Positions 13,301 through 20,611 of a DNA stretch of 24,008 nucleotides are shown here, piece after piece (position 1 is the stretch's first letter; each line of letters opens with the position of its first letter). This DNA is from a bacterium (lineage in GTDB: Bacteria; UBA4055): positions 1-24,008 of the forward strand of contig JAKQBN010000083.1 of assembly GCA_029559475.1 (NCBI GenBank), read 5' to 3'. The position numbers were made by a program, and so were the translations under genes. The notes under the pieces are model-generated. The model saw only the letters and a program-made list of their open reading frames with translations. It had not been told where the DNA came from and did not search any database.

Positions 13301-14956
13301 ATGGAATCGGTTAAAAAGGAAATAGACAGTACGATCGGCAGCATTAAAGAAGAATTTCAGAAAAATTTTAATAAAAACAGCTATACTCATATTACCGGGA
13401 CGGCGAACTGTCTTTTAAAACAGTCCAGAGACATTAATTATCTGAAAGGACAATACGGCGCTCTGAATCTTCTGGGGAACGCAAGTTTTCATATCTGCGA
13501 TTACGAGAATGCACAGAAATATTTCCTCGAATCCGTACATATCGCAGAGAAGATGAAGGATGATAAAAGTCTGGCGTACGGTTACAATAATATCGGAATA
13601 ATACTTTTCAGGCTTAAGCAGTTCAGTAAAGCTCTCGAATTCTACGAAAAAGCGCTAAAACTAAAGCTGGGTACGGATGATAAAGCCGGGATTTCTACAT
13701 CTTACAATAACATCGGGCTTATCTACAACAACCTCGGCGACTACGATAAAGCGCTTGAATATTTTCAGAAAGCTTTAGATATCGACAAAGAGACCGGAAA
13801 TGACTATGCCCTATCCCGCGAACTTAATAATATCGGACTTGCCTGGAAATATAAAAAGGATCTGAAAAGATCTGCCGAATCTTTTGAAGAATCTTATAAT
13901 GTGAGCGTAAAAGCAGGATACAACAAGGGTATGGCTACTGCACTTTCCAACATTTCAAATTATCATCTTGATGCAGGCGATGCAGAAAACGCTCTTGCTA
14001 AATCCCTGGAAGGCGAGAAGATCGCGACCGCAATTGATTCTACGAACCATCTGCTCAATTTTTACGCCATAATTTCGGAAGCGTATGAAAAATTGAACGA
14101 CAATAAAAACGCGCTTGAATATTTTAAAAAAATGTCAAACCTGAAAGATAAAGTTTTTTCGGAAGAATCTCAGACCAGAATATTCGAGATGCAGGCTAAA
14201 TACGAATCTGAGAAAAAGGAAAAGGAAGCCGAATTATACAGACTTCAGAACGAAGAGCTTTCAATACTTAACACTACCAAGGACAAGTTCTTCAGGATAA
14301 TCCATCACGACCTTTTAAATCCGTTCACCGCTATACATTCCACAGCAGATTTTCTCGATCAGTATTACGAAAAAATGGGTGAGGAGAAAAGGAAGTACTA
14401 TATAGGACTTATTTTGAATTCATCAGAACGTCTTTTAAAATTAATGGACAACCTTTTTTCCTGGGTGAAAACACAGTCGGGCGAGATCGAATTCAAGCCG
14501 GAAAAGATAGATCTGAAAGAGATCACAGAACGTAATCTGGAGCTGTTAGCCAATAATCTTGATTCCAAACAGGTTTCGGCAGAGATAAGATTCCCTAAGA
14601 AATGTTTCGTAAATTCAGACAGGAACATGACGGATAACATTGTAAGAAATCTTATAGTCAACGCCATAAAGTTCTCTTACCCTAACGGAATTGTAAAAAT
14701 TTCCGCCCGCGCGAACGGCAATATGATGAAGCTGACGGTCGCGGATAAAGGAACCGGTATGAACAAAACCGATCTTTCAAAGCTTTTTAAAGTATCGGAG
14801 ACTTTCTCGACTCCTGGAACCGGCAACGAAATGGGTACGGGACTGGGTCTGATTCTGGTAAAGGAATTTCTTGATATCTGCAAAGGAAGTATATCGGTAA
14901 AAAGCAACCCCGGAAAGGGAAGCAGTTTCACTATTGAACTACCCAAATATTATTAA
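13301..14956 (+). CDS. TPR-repeat cytosolic sensor histidine kinase (copy 2)
   Basis: 551 aa, co-linear with copy 1 over the full length. TPR repeats with 'YNNIGI' and 'YNNIGLIYNNLGDYDKALEY' cover about residues 45-290. The H box FRIIHHDLLNPF has the phospho-acceptor at about His336; the N box is NLIVNAIKFS and the G boxes are 'DKGTGM' and 'GTGLGL'. The linker and H-box region is almost identical to copy 1, while the TPR repeats differ more, as expected for a tandem duplication in which the sensor has diverged. All catalytic motifs are intact in both copies. It has its own promoter and is not simply the second gene of an operon. Its response regulator is not in the window. Confidence 0.92.
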   Translation: MESVKKEIDSTIGSIKEEFQKNFNKNSYTHITGTANCLLKQSRDINYLKGQYGALNLLGNASFHICDYENAQKYFLESVHIAEKMKDDKSLAYGYNNIGIILFRLKQFSKALEFYEKALKLKLGTDDKAGISTSYNNIGLIYNNLGDYDKALEYFQKALDIDKETGNDYALSRELNNIGLAWKYKKDLKRSAESFEESYNVSVKAGYNKGMATALSNISNYHLDAGDAENALAKSLEGEKIATAIDSTNHLLNFYAIISEAYEKLNDNKNALEYFKKMSNLKDKVFSEESQTRIFEMQAKYESEKKEKEAELYRLQNEELSILNTTKDKFFRIIHHDLLNPFTAIHSTADFLDQYYEKMGEEKRKYYIGLILNSSERLLKLMDNLFSWVKTQSGEIEFKPEKIDLKEITERNLELLANNLDSKQVSAEIRFPKKCFVNSDRNMTDNIVRNLIVNAIKFSYPNGIVKISARANGNMMKLTVADKGTGMNKTDLSKLFKVSETFSTPGTGNEMGTGLGLILVKEFLDICKGSISVKSNPGKGSSFTIELPKYY

Positions 14957-14962
14957 AATCTA

Positions 14963-14991
14963 TTGACAATAGGCATAAATCAAATTATCTT
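14963..14991 (+). promoter_or_regulatory. Promoter of the outer-membrane protein gene
   Basis: TTGACA (14963-14968), 17-bp spacer, TATCTT (14986-14991). A start near 14998 leaves a leader of about 35 nt that contains the strong SD site ggaggag before the ATG at 15033. Confidence 0.75.
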
Positions 14992-15032
14992 GCATATTAT
15001 AGAAATTCGAAAATAAATTCACGGAGGAGTTT

Positions 15033-16526
15033 ATGAAAAGGTTTTTGATTTTATTTCTGATAATTATTTCGCTTGTACTTTATTCACAGGACGCGCCGGC
15101 TTCAGATGATAATGCAGCTCCCGGATCTGATGAAGTAACGAACGCTCCTTCAGAACCCGGATCAGAATCCGATGAAAAGACAGTCGGATCGATAATAATC
15201 GGAGGAGTGAACATTGACGGAAAGAACTATCAGCAGATAGGTATGAGGCTCGACATTCCCATAGGCAAACTTGGTATCGGGGCGGATATTCAGCTGCTTA
15301 TCGACGAGGAGGGAAAGATCAGAGAAGATGACTGGGATGAATTCGAGGATTATCTCGACAAGATCTTTTATCTGAGATGGGCGCACAAAGGCGATCCTTT
15401 TTACGTCAAAGTAGGCGGGCTCGATTATACATATCTCGGCTATAATATCCTCGTTGACGGATACTCGAACATGATAGAATATCCGACATACAAGCGGATA
15501 GGTATGGAACTTGCTTTCGAAGGGGATAAATTCGGAGGAGAGCTTTTAATCAACAACTATAAAGAGCTTTTTTCGGATGAACCGGGACTTTTACTGGGCA
15601 TGAGAGGCTATTATAAAGTATGGGGCGATCTGTCTTTCGGAGCAACTTTCGCATCAGATTTCAATGAATACAACGGACTAAGGGATAACGACGAGGACGG
15701 ATATCCGAACGAGATCGACAGATATCCTGAAGAAGAGAAATACGCTACGGAATACGATTATTTCCTCGATCAGTCAGGCAGTACCGCATTTGCCGATTCG
15801 GCTGTAGTTTACGGTATAATCGACGGTCTTAAGAGAGAAGACCTTGAGAACTTTAATAATAAAACCAAACAGTCGGTAGCCTGGGGATTCGACATAGGCT
15901 ATCCTCTCTACAAAGGCAGTTTCGCGAACATTGACGTTTACGGACAGTGGGCGCAGATAAAGGATTACGGGAACGGTTTTTCAGCTCCCGCTTTCAGAAT
16001 AACTGCAGGACCGTTCGTATTCAGAGCAGAATACAGGCACACTGACGGAGAATTCCTGTTCGGATATTTTAATCAGGCGTACGAGCTTGAAAGAGCTGTT
16101 TACCGCGGTACAACTTATGTAACAAAACAGGAAACTCTGGAAGGCGTACCGTCACTTGACGGATATTTCGTGGGAATGCATTTTGACGGATGGGGTATCT
16201 TCAGACTCAATGTTAATTATCAGGATCTGATCGGCGAAGACGATGTCAGCTGTAAATCGCTTTCAGGCGAGCTTGCGATCGATGAAAATCTTTTCAAAAA
16301 ACTGGCTGCAGCAAAAGCTTATTACATGCAAAGCAATATCGAAGACATACAGTGGAAAACCCCGAGCACGGTTTTCGGCTACGTTCTGGGATATAATGTC
16401 AGCGAAGGCACAGCTGTTCTCTTTGACTACAGATACACCTTCAAAGACAAAGACGGTGACGGCGACGTGAACAGCGATGACGAGATGATCAAGTCTATAA
16501 GCGTGACGACCAAGATCGTTTTCTAA
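15033..16526 (+). CDS. Predicted outer-membrane beta-barrel protein with calcium-loop motifs
   Basis: 497 aa. A signal peptide is clear (MKRF followed by a 13-residue hydrophobic run, cleavage near residues 18-20). An acidic, Pro/Ser-rich linker follows to about residue 50. The rest alternates aromatic and polar residues as in barrel strands and ends 'TTKIVF', the C-terminal Phe signature for the BAM machinery. Two DxDxDGxxxxxD calcium loops are visible: DNDEDG... at about 217-228 and DKDGDG... at about 472-483, the second in the last hairpin of the barrel. Specific porin family not recognised. Single-gene unit with its own promoter, strong SD and terminator, so probably well expressed. Confidence 0.8.
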   Translation: MKRFLILFLIIISLVLYSQDAPASDDNAAPGSDEVTNAPSEPGSESDEKTVGSIIIGGVNIDGKNYQQIGMRLDIPIGKLGIGADIQLLIDEEGKIREDDWDEFEDYLDKIFYLRWAHKGDPFYVKVGGLDYTYLGYNILVDGYSNMIEYPTYKRIGMELAFEGDKFGGELLINNYKELFSDEPGLLLGMRGYYKVWGDLSFGATFASDFNEYNGLRDNDEDGYPNEIDRYPEEEKYATEYDYFLDQSGSTAFADSAVVYGIIDGLKREDLENFNNKTKQSVAWGFDIGYPLYKGSFANIDVYGQWAQIKDYGNGFSAPAFRITAGPFVFRAEYRHTDGEFLFGYFNQAYELERAVYRGTTYVTKQETLEGVPSLDGYFVGMHFDGWGIFRLNVNYQDLIGEDDVSCKSLSGELAIDENLFKKLAAAKAYYMQSNIEDIQWKTPSTVFGYVLGYNVSEGTAVLFDYRYTFKDKDGDGDVNSDDEMIKSISVTTKIVF

Positions 16527-16547
16527 CACCTTTTAAAATACAATAGG

Positions 16548-16574
16548 AAAAGGGCTTTTTATCAGAGCCCTTTT
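16548..16574. terminator. Bidirectional intrinsic terminator
   Basis: Arms aaaagggct (16548-16556) and agccctttt (16566-16574), with T runs on both strands. It lies between the converging outer-membrane protein gene and the binding-lipoprotein gene; the stop codon of the latter (16562-16564) is in the loop. Confidence 0.85.
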
Positions 16575-17407
16575 TCTTTTAATTCCTTAATAAAATCGAA
16601 TATCCTCGGACCAGGGATCGTCGTATGGTCGCCTGAGAAAATTAAAATACCACCGTTTTTAAAAGCTCGGGTATTTTCAAGTAAACTCCAGTCTTTCAAT
16701 AGTTCTTCTGGCGAGAGATTCACATTAGATGGAACCAGGTCAAGTATGATATCAGGATCTAGGGTCATAATAGTTTCAACACCGATCTTGGGATAAGGAA
16801 CATCCGTATCAAGCGCGTTCCCGTATCCGAATAGTTCAATAATGTCATTCAGAAATCCATTTCTGCCGTTCGAGAAAATGTAAGTTACAGCAGTTCCGTA
16901 TTCTCTTCCGACAGAGATCATGATCTTTTTGCCTGTAAGCGGCTTTTTATAACCGGCTGCCAGTGTTCTCAACGAGTCGCTGATAAATTTTCCCCGCTCC
17001 GCTTTTCCCAGTTCGTATCCGATCACTTCGAATGAATGTAAAATATCATCAAGGCTTTCCTGTGAAACGATCGATGTTCTGATATTAAGAAGGCTGAGTT
17101 TATCGGCGATATCTTTCTGTGACGGCATCAGGAACAAAACATCCGGCTGCATTTTTAATACAAGCTCCGTATTAATATCGGTTACGTTCGCCACGACGGG
17201 GATCTTTTTCACTTCTTCGGGAAAGCTGCAGAAACTGCTGACGCCGGCCAGATCATCTCCTGATCCGAGGTAAAATACGGTTTCGGCGAGTGAAGGCGAA
17301 AGCGCGATAATTTTTGGCCCGTCTTTTTTCCCGATTTCAGTTTTTGAACAGCCTGAAAAAGCGATCAGCACAGTTATAATAAGGTATTTCAGGAGTTTAA
17401 ATTTCAT
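16562..17407 (-). CDS. BtuF/FecB-like substrate-binding lipoprotein
   Basis: 281 aa. Lipobox FSGC at about 17-20 after a short hydrophobic segment predicts a lipid anchor. The mature part shows the helical-backbone metal-receptor pattern: 'IIALSPSLAETVFYLGSGDDLAGVSSFCSFPEEV' segments, 'NTELVLKMQPDVLFL', and 'GVETIMTLDPDIIL'. Such proteins deliver vitamin B12, haem or iron chelates to an ABC importer; the motif 'CSFPEEVKKIPVV' resembles the corrinoid (BtuF) branch. No permease or ATPase gene is adjacent, so it is an orphan here. B12 use would fit methylmalonyl-CoA chemistry suggested by mce, but that is only circumstantial. SD ggcgga before the ATG. Confidence 0.85.
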   Translation of the reverse strand: MKFKLLKYLIITVLIAFSGCSKTEIGKKDGPKIIALSPSLAETVFYLGSGDDLAGVSSFCSFPEEVKKIPVVANVTDINTELVLKMQPDVLFLMPSQKDIADKLSLLNIRTSIVSQESLDDILHSFEVIGYELGKAERGKFISDSLRTLAAGYKKPLTGKKIMISVGREYGTAVTYIFSNGRNGFLNDIIELFGYGNALDTDVPYPKIGVETIMTLDPDIILDLVPSNVNLSPEELLKDWSLLENTRAFKNGGILIFSGDHTTIPGPRIFDFIKELKEKGL

Positions 17408-17451
17408 TCAATTCCGCCTGATATATAATGCGAAAAAAAGATATTAAATTA

Positions 17452-17480
17452 TTGCGGAAATACAAGGTTTTATTTAATTT
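17452..17480 (+). promoter_or_regulatory. Possible promoter of the 191-aa gene
   Basis: TTGCGG (17452-17457), 17-bp spacer, TAATTT (17475-17480). Both boxes are imperfect. The leader would be about 25 nt and contains the agggag SD. Confidence 0.35.
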
Positions 17481-17511
17481 ATTTATCGGGAAAAAAAGGG
17501 AGAAATACTCC

Positions 17512-18087
17512 ATGAAAGAAATTAACGTCGCGGTAATACACGATGCCTCGATCTTCCACGAAGACATACTCATAGGCGTCAATACCCAGATTAATTACGA
17601 GCCTCAGAAGCTTCACACGACCCATATGCTTATAAAAAATCAGATATTAAAACAGATAAGCGAATATGAGAAAAACCCACAGATGTATCAGATGGCTATG
17701 AAACTTAAATCGAATCTTGCTGATCTGATATACTGTCATAAAGAAGGGATAATCGGCTTCGAAGATATAGAAATGAACAAGGACAGCACGAACGTTCAGT
17801 TCGACAATAAAATAGTCAGCACGGGATATAATCTTATAAAAAAGGACGAAGTCGATATAGTTTTCATAGCCACCAAATTCGGTGTGATCAAATACAACGT
17901 AAATACCTTGGCTCTCGAGAACGATCTGCACATAACGACGGTTTCATCGCAGCTGGAATTCCATCACAAATTCGACCGGTTTCTTGCTACACTTAAGGAC
18001 GACTATTTAAGGCATCATAAGATACGGGTAAAAATAATGAACGAGATCAAGATCAGAGAGGATATGTTCAAAGTTCAGGAAGAATAG
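17512..18087 (+). CDS. Unknown 191-aa cytoplasmic protein
   Basis: 191 aa from the ATG at 17512, preceded by agggag at 9 bp. The frame runs 28 codons further upstream to 17428, but that part is Lys-rich low-complexity sequence overlapping the promoter zone and is left out. No signal peptide or membrane segment. Alternating beta ('INVAVIHDASIF', 'VDIVFIATKFGVIKYNV') and helix segments suggest an alpha/beta fold; His-rich spots ('KLHTTHM', 'LEFHHKF') are notable. I do not recognise the family. The 3' end overlaps the end of pdxA by 20 bp, tail to tail. Confidence 0.8.
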   Translation: MKEINVAVIHDASIFHEDILIGVNTQINYEPQKLHTTHMLIKNQILKQISEYEKNPQMYQMAMKLKSNLADLIYCHKEGIIGFEDIEMNKDSTNVQFDNKIVSTGYNLIKKDEVDIVFIATKFGVIKYNVNTLALENDLHITTVSSQLEFHHKFDRFLATLKDDYLRHHKIRVKIMNEIKIREDMFKVQEE

Positions 18088-19078
18088 AGCTTCTGTTTTT
18101 TAAAAAGATCTTCGCTTTTTCTACAGCATTTTTAAAACTTCTGAAATCCGCAATTCCTTTCCCGGCAATATCGTAAGCGGTACCGTGATCGGGCGATGTT
18201 CTGACAATTTTCAAACCTGCGGTAAAATTCACTGCCGAGCCGAATGAAAGCAGTTTTAAGGGTATAAGTCCCTGATCGTGATACATTACGAGATAAGCGT
18301 CTGTTTTAGCGAGGAAATTTTCCGTAAAAAGAGTATCGGAAGGCATCGGTCCTGTAAAATGTCCTTCTTTTATCATTCCGTTAAGTTTATCAACGGCCGG
18401 TTTAATGATCTTGTCCTCCTCATCGCCGAAAAGACCGCTGTCCCCCGCATGGGGATTTAATGAACAGACGGAGATTCGCGGAGAGTTTATCCCGTAATCC
18501 TGCTTCAATGAATTGTAAAGCAGGCTTCCTTTATTTACGATCGACGGAATATTTAGCGCAGCCGGAACATCTTTTATAGCAAGATGGGTCGTTACGAGAG
18601 CCACTTTGATCTTTCCACCGTCAAGTATCATCAGATAATCATCAGTGTGTAAAAGTTCGGCTATAAATTCAGTGTGTCCGGGATAATTGAATCCTCCAAG
18701 ATGAAGAGAATATTTATTTATCGGACAGGTCACAAGTGCTCCGCCGTATTTTACTGCAAGCCCGACGCCCGTTTTAATCGCTTCGCCCGAAAGCTTTCCG
18801 GCCTCTTTTTCCGCATGCCCGACATCGAGTTTAAGACCCGGCGCCGGGATATCAAGGAAATAAAACCCGCTGTTGATGCCTTCTATCTGTTCTTCGGAGA
18901 TCGTTTGAATATCATCAGTTTTAAAGTTCAAAAGACCGGCAGTTTCATCGAAGATCCTTCTGCATCCGATAACGATGTAAGTGACGTCTGTTCCGCGTGT
19001 TAACGAATGAAAGAATTTAAGGATAAGTTCATTCCCTATGCCGTTGACATCACCTGAGGTAATGAATATTCTGCTCAT
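18068..19078 (-). CDS. pdxA: 4-hydroxythreonine-4-phosphate dehydrogenase
   Basis: 336 aa from the ATG at 19078, which has aggag 8 bp upstream; an earlier ATG at 19129 is rejected because it precedes the family N-terminus and has no SD. It oxidises 4-phosphohydroxy-L-threonine in pyridoxal phosphate synthesis with NAD and a divalent metal. The metal-binding His lie in GHTEF, NPHAGD and MYHDQG; 'GPMPSDTLF' and 'TSPDHGTAYDIAG' are family signatures. The N-terminal loop reads TSGDVNGIGNE instead of the common TPGxPAGIGPE, so two prolines are replaced. pdxJ is not in the window. The gene runs alone on its strand with a CRP/FNR-like palindrome upstream. Confidence 0.95.
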   Translation of the reverse strand: MSRIFITSGDVNGIGNELILKFFHSLTRGTDVTYIVIGCRRIFDETAGLLNFKTDDIQTISEEQIEGINSGFYFLDIPAPGLKLDVGHAEKEAGKLSGEAIKTGVGLAVKYGGALVTCPINKYSLHLGGFNYPGHTEFIAELLHTDDYLMILDGGKIKVALVTTHLAIKDVPAALNIPSIVNKGSLLYNSLKQDYGINSPRISVCSLNPHAGDSGLFGDEEDKIIKPAVDKLNGMIKEGHFTGPMPSDTLFTENFLAKTDAYLVMYHDQGLIPLKLLSFGSAVNFTAGLKIVRTSPDHGTAYDIAGKGIADFRSFKNAVEKAKIFLKNRSSILPEL

Positions 19079-19101
19079 TTTAAACTCCTGACAGTTGACT
19101 A

Positions 19102-19129
19102 AAGTTAACCAAATCAGAGCCTGTTTCAA
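19102..19129 (-). promoter_or_regulatory. Possible pdxA promoter
   Basis: Minus strand TTGAAA (19124-19129), 16-bp spacer, TAACTT (19102-19107). The start near 19095 would place the palindrome at 19143-19158 about 55 bp upstream, so the same site could influence pdxA. Confidence 0.35.
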
Positions 19130-19142
19130 AGAAAAAAAGCTT

Positions 19143-19158
19143 TGTGATGTAAATCACG
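19143..19158. promoter_or_regulatory. CRP/FNR-family binding site, class II position
   Basis: TGTGA-tgtaaa-TCACG matches the E. coli CRP consensus TGTGA-N6-TCACA at 9 of 10 half-site positions. Its centre (19150/19151) is at -41.5 from the start predicted by the TATAAT at 19180-19185. This is exactly the class II activation geometry. Which CRP/FNR-type protein binds it is unknown. Confidence 0.7.
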
Positions 19159-19191
19159 GTTTCATAAAGACAATTTTTGTATAATTTATAC
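19157..19191 (+). promoter_or_regulatory. Activator-dependent promoter of the candidate small RNA
   Basis: Perfect TATAAT (19180-19185) with no recognisable -35 at the expected place (cggttt, overlapped by the CRP-like site), as typical of class II activated promoters. Start expected at the A at 19192. The -10 lies inside a 13-bp palindrome GTATAA-T-TTATAC (19179-19191), which could be a second protein site. Confidence 0.6.
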
Positions 19192-19265
19192 AGGGGGAGG
19201 TTTAATATACAGAGGTGGAATTAAACCGAACAAAAAAGAGCCTGTAAAAAGGCTCTTTTCAATTT
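19192..19265 (+). ncRNA. Candidate small RNA, about 70 nt, CRP/FNR-regulated
   Basis: Between a good regulated promoter and an intrinsic terminator lies only about 70 bp. The RNA would begin AGGGGGAGG, fold a first hairpin TTTAAT/ATTAAA (19201-19206 with 19220-19225) whose loop shows GAGGUGGA, and end in the terminator stem at 19234-19259. Two GGA-containing purine-rich segments, one in a loop, could pair with SD-like targets in reverse or bind a CsrA-type protein. A possible 10-codon ORF from GTG at 19215 exists but runs into the terminator stem and has poor SD spacing. No family match known to me. It faces ffs tail to tail. Confidence 0.5.
19234..19259. terminator. Intrinsic terminator between the candidate small RNA and ffs
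   Basis: Stem AAAAGAGCC (19234-19242) / GGCTCTTTT (19251-19259), loop tgtaaaaa. Plus strand continues TTTTCAATTTTT; the minus strand has a cleaner six-T tract, so it probably ends both the candidate small RNA and any ffs readthrough. Confidence 0.8.
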
Positions 19266-19271
19266 TTATAA

Positions 19272-19372
19272 AAAATTAAGCCGGGATGACTGCAACACAT
19301 GACAATTCCGGTGTGGCTGCTACCGCTAGGTCCTGACCCGTTCCCGGTATGCCATTGCGCAGGTCCCGGCAG
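19272..19372 (-). ncRNA. ffs: Signal recognition particle RNA, small bacterial type
   Basis: The minus strand shows the conserved Ffh-binding domain: GGGTCAGG-ACC-TAGC-GGT-AGCAGCC, i.e. the asymmetric and symmetric loops around an apical stem with a UAGC (URRC-type) tetraloop. The ends pair: GCCGGGA (19364-19370) with TCCCGGC (19280-19286), giving a single closed rod of about 91 nt, followed by a T-rich tail. With Ffh and FtsY it targets nascent membrane and secreted proteins. Exact ends are inferred from the closing stem and promoter. Confidence 0.93.
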
Positions 19373-19378
19373 AGGGCA

Positions 19379-19407
19379 AAAGTAACAATAAAAGAGTGTT
19401 AAGTCAA
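19379..19407 (-). promoter_or_regulatory. Promoter of ffs
   Basis: Minus strand TTGACT (19402-19407), 17-bp spacer, TACTTT (19379-19384); start expected near 19372, one or two bases before the closing stem of the RNA. It begins 4 bp past the ackA stop. Confidence 0.65.
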
Positions 19408-19411
19408 GAAA

Positions 19412-20611
19412 TTATATTTTTCCGACAAGCCTGTAAGTAGCTTCAGCAATGACAAGCTCCTCGTTAGTCGGGATGACCATAACCTTTACTTTCGAATCAG
19501 GCGCAGAGATCATTCCCTGTCCTTTTAGAGATACGTTCAGGTCATTATCTATCTTTAATCCGAGATAATCAAAATCCCTGCAGATGTCTTTTCTCACATC
19601 GGCGGAATTTTCGCCGATACCGCCCGTAAATATGATAGCATCCACACCGTTCATGACAGCGGAATATGAGCCTATATATTTTCTTATCCTGTACACGAAC
19701 ATGTCGTAAGCCAGTTTCGCCCTGTCCCCGCCGTTCGAGATCGCCGTCCGTATGTCCCTCATATCGAACGAAATCCCCGAGATACCCAGAAGTCCGCTCT
19801 GTTTATTGATGAGATTGTTTATTTCCGTCACGTTAAGATTTTCGGTCGTCATGATGTGCAATAGCGCTCCCGCGTCTATGTCTCCCACCCTTGTGCCCAT
19901 CATAAGACCTTCAACCGGCGTCATACCCATTGAAGTATCCACAGAATTTCCGTTATGTACAGCAGTGATCGAAGCGCCGTTGCCCAAATGGCAGGTGATC
20001 ACTTTCGAATTCTTTTTTTCGATTCCGTATTCAGCGTAGGCTCTTCTGGATACGAAGTAATGGCTGGTTCCGTGGAACCCGTAGCGCCTTACTTTGTCTT
20101 TCATATATATAGAATACGGTAAAGGATACATATAAGAATATGACGGTATGGTCTGATGGAAAGCGGTATCGAAAACTGCTACCTGCGGAATGCCTGGCAG
20201 AACCTGTTGGGCAGAAAGGATCCCGCGGATATTCTGGGGATTATGCAACGGCGCGAGGTTACTCAGATGTTCGAGCGCATCTATCATTTCATCGGTTATC
20301 AGAGTATGATCCTTGAAAACTTCTCCGCCGTGCACTACCCTGTGACCGACGGCTTTTATTTCAGAAAGGTCTTTTATAACACCCAGCTCGGGATCTACAA
20401 GCAGCTTCAGTATTTCTTCTATTCCTTTCTGATAATCCGGAATTTCTCTGTCGAGCCTGATCTTTATATTTTTACAGTTCTCGTGCGAAATATAGGTACC
20501 GAGAAGTCCTATTTTCTGAACGTTCCCTTTTACAAGCCAGTTTTTCTCGACCATATCGAAAAGCTGGTATTTTATGGATGAGCTGCCGCAGTTTAATACG
20601 AGTATCTTCAT
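19412..20611 (-). CDS. ackA: Acetate kinase
   Basis: 399 aa, standard length. It interconverts acetyl phosphate and acetate with ADP/ATP, the ATP-yielding step of acetate fermentation. Signatures: LVLNCGSSSIKY at the N-terminus, 'GHRVVHGG', 'VFDTAFHQT', 'RRYGFHGTSH' (catalytic His), 'HLGNGASI', 'TRVGDIDAG' (catalytic Arg) and 'FTGGIGENS' near the C-terminus. SD aggaaaa. The start overlaps the stop of the upstream glycosyltransferase gene by one base (TAATG), so translation is coupled. pta is not adjacent. Confidence 0.97.
   Translation of the reverse strand: MKILVLNCGSSSIKYQLFDMVEKNWLVKGNVQKIGLLGTYISHENCKNIKIRLDREIPDYQKGIEEILKLLVDPELGVIKDLSEIKAVGHRVVHGGEVFKDHTLITDEMIDALEHLSNLAPLHNPQNIRGILSAQQVLPGIPQVAVFDTAFHQTIPSYSYMYPLPYSIYMKDKVRRYGFHGTSHYFVSRRAYAEYGIEKKNSKVITCHLGNGASITAVHNGNSVDTSMGMTPVEGLMMGTRVGDIDAGALLHIMTTENLNVTEINNLINKQSGLLGISGISFDMRDIRTAISNGGDRAKLAYDMFVYRIRKYIGSYSAVMNGVDAIIFTGGIGENSADVRKDICRDFDYLGLKIDNDLNVSLKGQGMISAPDSKVKVMVIPTNEELVIAEATYRLVGKI

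Noticed and set aside
17428-17511. Upstream extension of the 191-aa gene by 28 Lys-rich codons
   Set aside because: No SD at 17428, overlaps the probable promoter, and the ATG at 17512 has a good SD.
19215-19247. Ten-codon ORF from GTG inside the candidate small RNA
   Set aside because: SD spacing of 14 bp is poor and the coding part runs into the terminator stem; kept only as a remark.
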